From: JANMZO01 sp963763135
Lineage (GTDB): Bacteria; Actinomycetota; Acidimicrobiia; Acidimicrobiales; JANYDT01
DNA: 64,000 nucleotides
Direction: 5' to 3'
Assembly (NCBI GenBank): GCA_963763135.1
Contig: CAVXNJ010000004.1
Location: forward strand, 558,001-622,000
In this document: positions 63,422 to 64,000 of the stretch, piece after piece
Layout: each line of letters begins with the position of its first letter
Position numbering within the stretch: the first letter of the stretch is position 1
Translations under genes and position numbers: made by a program
Notes under the pieces: model-generated
What the model was told of the DNA's origin: nothing
Database searches by the model: none
Seen by the model: the letters and a program-made list of their open reading frames with translations, nothing else

Positions 63422-64000
63422 ATGGCACTGAACGAGTACCTGACGGAAGAAATTGCCCTCGACCACGCCGAAGGCCACATCTCGAGGCGAGAGGCGCTTC
63501 GACTCCTCCTCCTACTCGGCGTCTCGACGACGACCGCCTCGGGGCTTCTCGATGGAAGCGCTGCCGATGCAGCCACGAAGCGCCCAACGACCACCACCAA
63601 GAAGCCGGCGAAAGCAAAAGGAAAAGTCCCGGCGACGACGCGTAAGCCAACGACGCCGACGTCGGGCTCACCCACCACGACCGCCGCCCACACGGCGACC
63701 AGCGCCGTTTCGACTGCGGCCGGTGCACCTGTCTCGATCACGTTCGACGGTCCCACCGGGCGGTTGTTCGGAAGCTTCGCGGCGGCGCAAAAGCCGAAGG
63801 GGGCCGTGCTGATCATCCACGAGAACCGCGGGCTCACCGAACACTTCCAAGCGCTTCCCGGCCGCTTCGCTCGAGATGGCTACTCGGCCCTCGCCATTGA
63901 TCTTGCATCTCGGGTCGGCGGCACCGCCGCGGTCGCCTCGCAGATGCCAGCGCCGCTGGCCAACGCGAAGACGGAAGACCTCGTCGCCGACATGAAAGCG
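63422..64000 (+). CDS. Exported dienelactone-hydrolase-family protein (3' end outside window)
   Basis: From ATG 63422 the frame is open to the window end (193 residues visible). An N-terminal segment (ISRREALRLLLLLGVSTTTASGLL) with RR is Tat-like and suggests folded export. A Lys/Thr/Pro-rich linker of about 70 residues follows. The hydrolase domain begins with PVSITFDGPTGRLFGSFA, GAVLIIHENRGLTEHFQALPGRFARDGY and SALAIDLASRVGGT, the dienelactone hydrolase pattern. The nucleophile lies beyond the window. Confidence 0.85.
   Translation, partial: MALNEYLTEEIALDHAEGHISRREALRLLLLLGVSTTTASGLLDGSAADAATKRPTTTTKKPAKAKGKVPATTRKPTTPTSGSPTTTAAHTATSAVSTAAGAPVSITFDGPTGRLFGSFAAAQKPKGAVLIIHENRGLTEHFQALPGRFARDGYSALAIDLASRVGGTAAVASQMPAPLANAKTEDLVADMKA

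Overview
The window is about 64 kb of high-GC DNA with short gene gaps, many 1-13 bp gene overlaps and frequent GTG starts. It reads as an actinomycete. The gene set (SCO6745-family protein, Thr/Ala-rich lipoproteins, CaiB-type CoA transferase, acyl-CoA genes, single-domain oxygenases, a perfect actinobacterial SOS box) fits an aerobic heterotroph, plausibly class Acidimicrobiia. That placement is inference only. No rRNA, tRNA, CRISPR array or complete IS transposase was found.

Region 1 (1-24.6 kb) opens with a partial gene, a beta-lactamase-family hydrolase and an amidase translationally coupled to an orphan ectoine synthase (ectC). A large signalling and transport island follows. It holds a cNMP-binding protein divergent from a response-regulator/adenylate-cyclase fusion, an ABC ATPase overlapping that fusion by 4 bp, a membrane histidine kinase, two response regulators and five large FtsX/MacB-type permeases that all end in LR[S/T]E. 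Decayed pieces of a permease and of ectC lie at 6.1-6.5 kb. Four copies of one palindromic intergenic repeat are confined to this island, and a MITE-like element with perfect 17-bp terminal inverted repeats separates two of the permease genes. A two-domain cupredoxin-like secreted protein closes the island.

Region 2 (24.6-44.5 kb) is metabolic. It contains a frameshifted phytoene-desaturase-like FAD enzyme, a CBS protein, a branched-chain 2-oxoacid dehydrogenase operon (bkdA1-bkdA2-bkdB) with a frameshifted DMSP-lyase-like cupin coupled to its end, and a minus-strand SDR / FGGY-kinase / FAD-oxidase operon behind a palindromic operator candidate. It also holds a frameshifted LOG-family protein, a CoA transferase, a small cupredoxin, secreted proteins, a second amidase, a PCD-VOC fusion, and an SDR coupled to a D-2-hydroxyacid dehydrogenase.

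Region 3 (44.5-64 kb) starts with the most striking gene: a BCP-type peroxiredoxin whose peroxidatic cysteine codon is an in-frame TGA, followed 21 nt later by a perfect 7-bp hairpin with a CGUGA loop. It is very probably a selenoprotein. It overlaps a VIT1/CCC1-like metal transporter. Next come dinB with a perfect LexA box, SDR, PhyH and fasciclin genes, a frameshifted Asp-nucleophile hydrolase, acyl-CoA genes, a divergent pair of AI-2E-type membrane proteins, a 2OG oxygenase with a frameshifted 3-hydroxyisobutyrate dehydrogenase, zwf, a degenerate aminoglycoside-phosphotransferase-like protein, a second complete MITE copy, an HpaB-family enzyme and the start of a secreted dienelactone-hydrolase-family protein.

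Five otherwise well-conserved genes carry six single-base indels. Either the assembly has residual indel errors or accessory genes are decaying. Most ORFs opposite known genes are GC-driven shadows and were left out.
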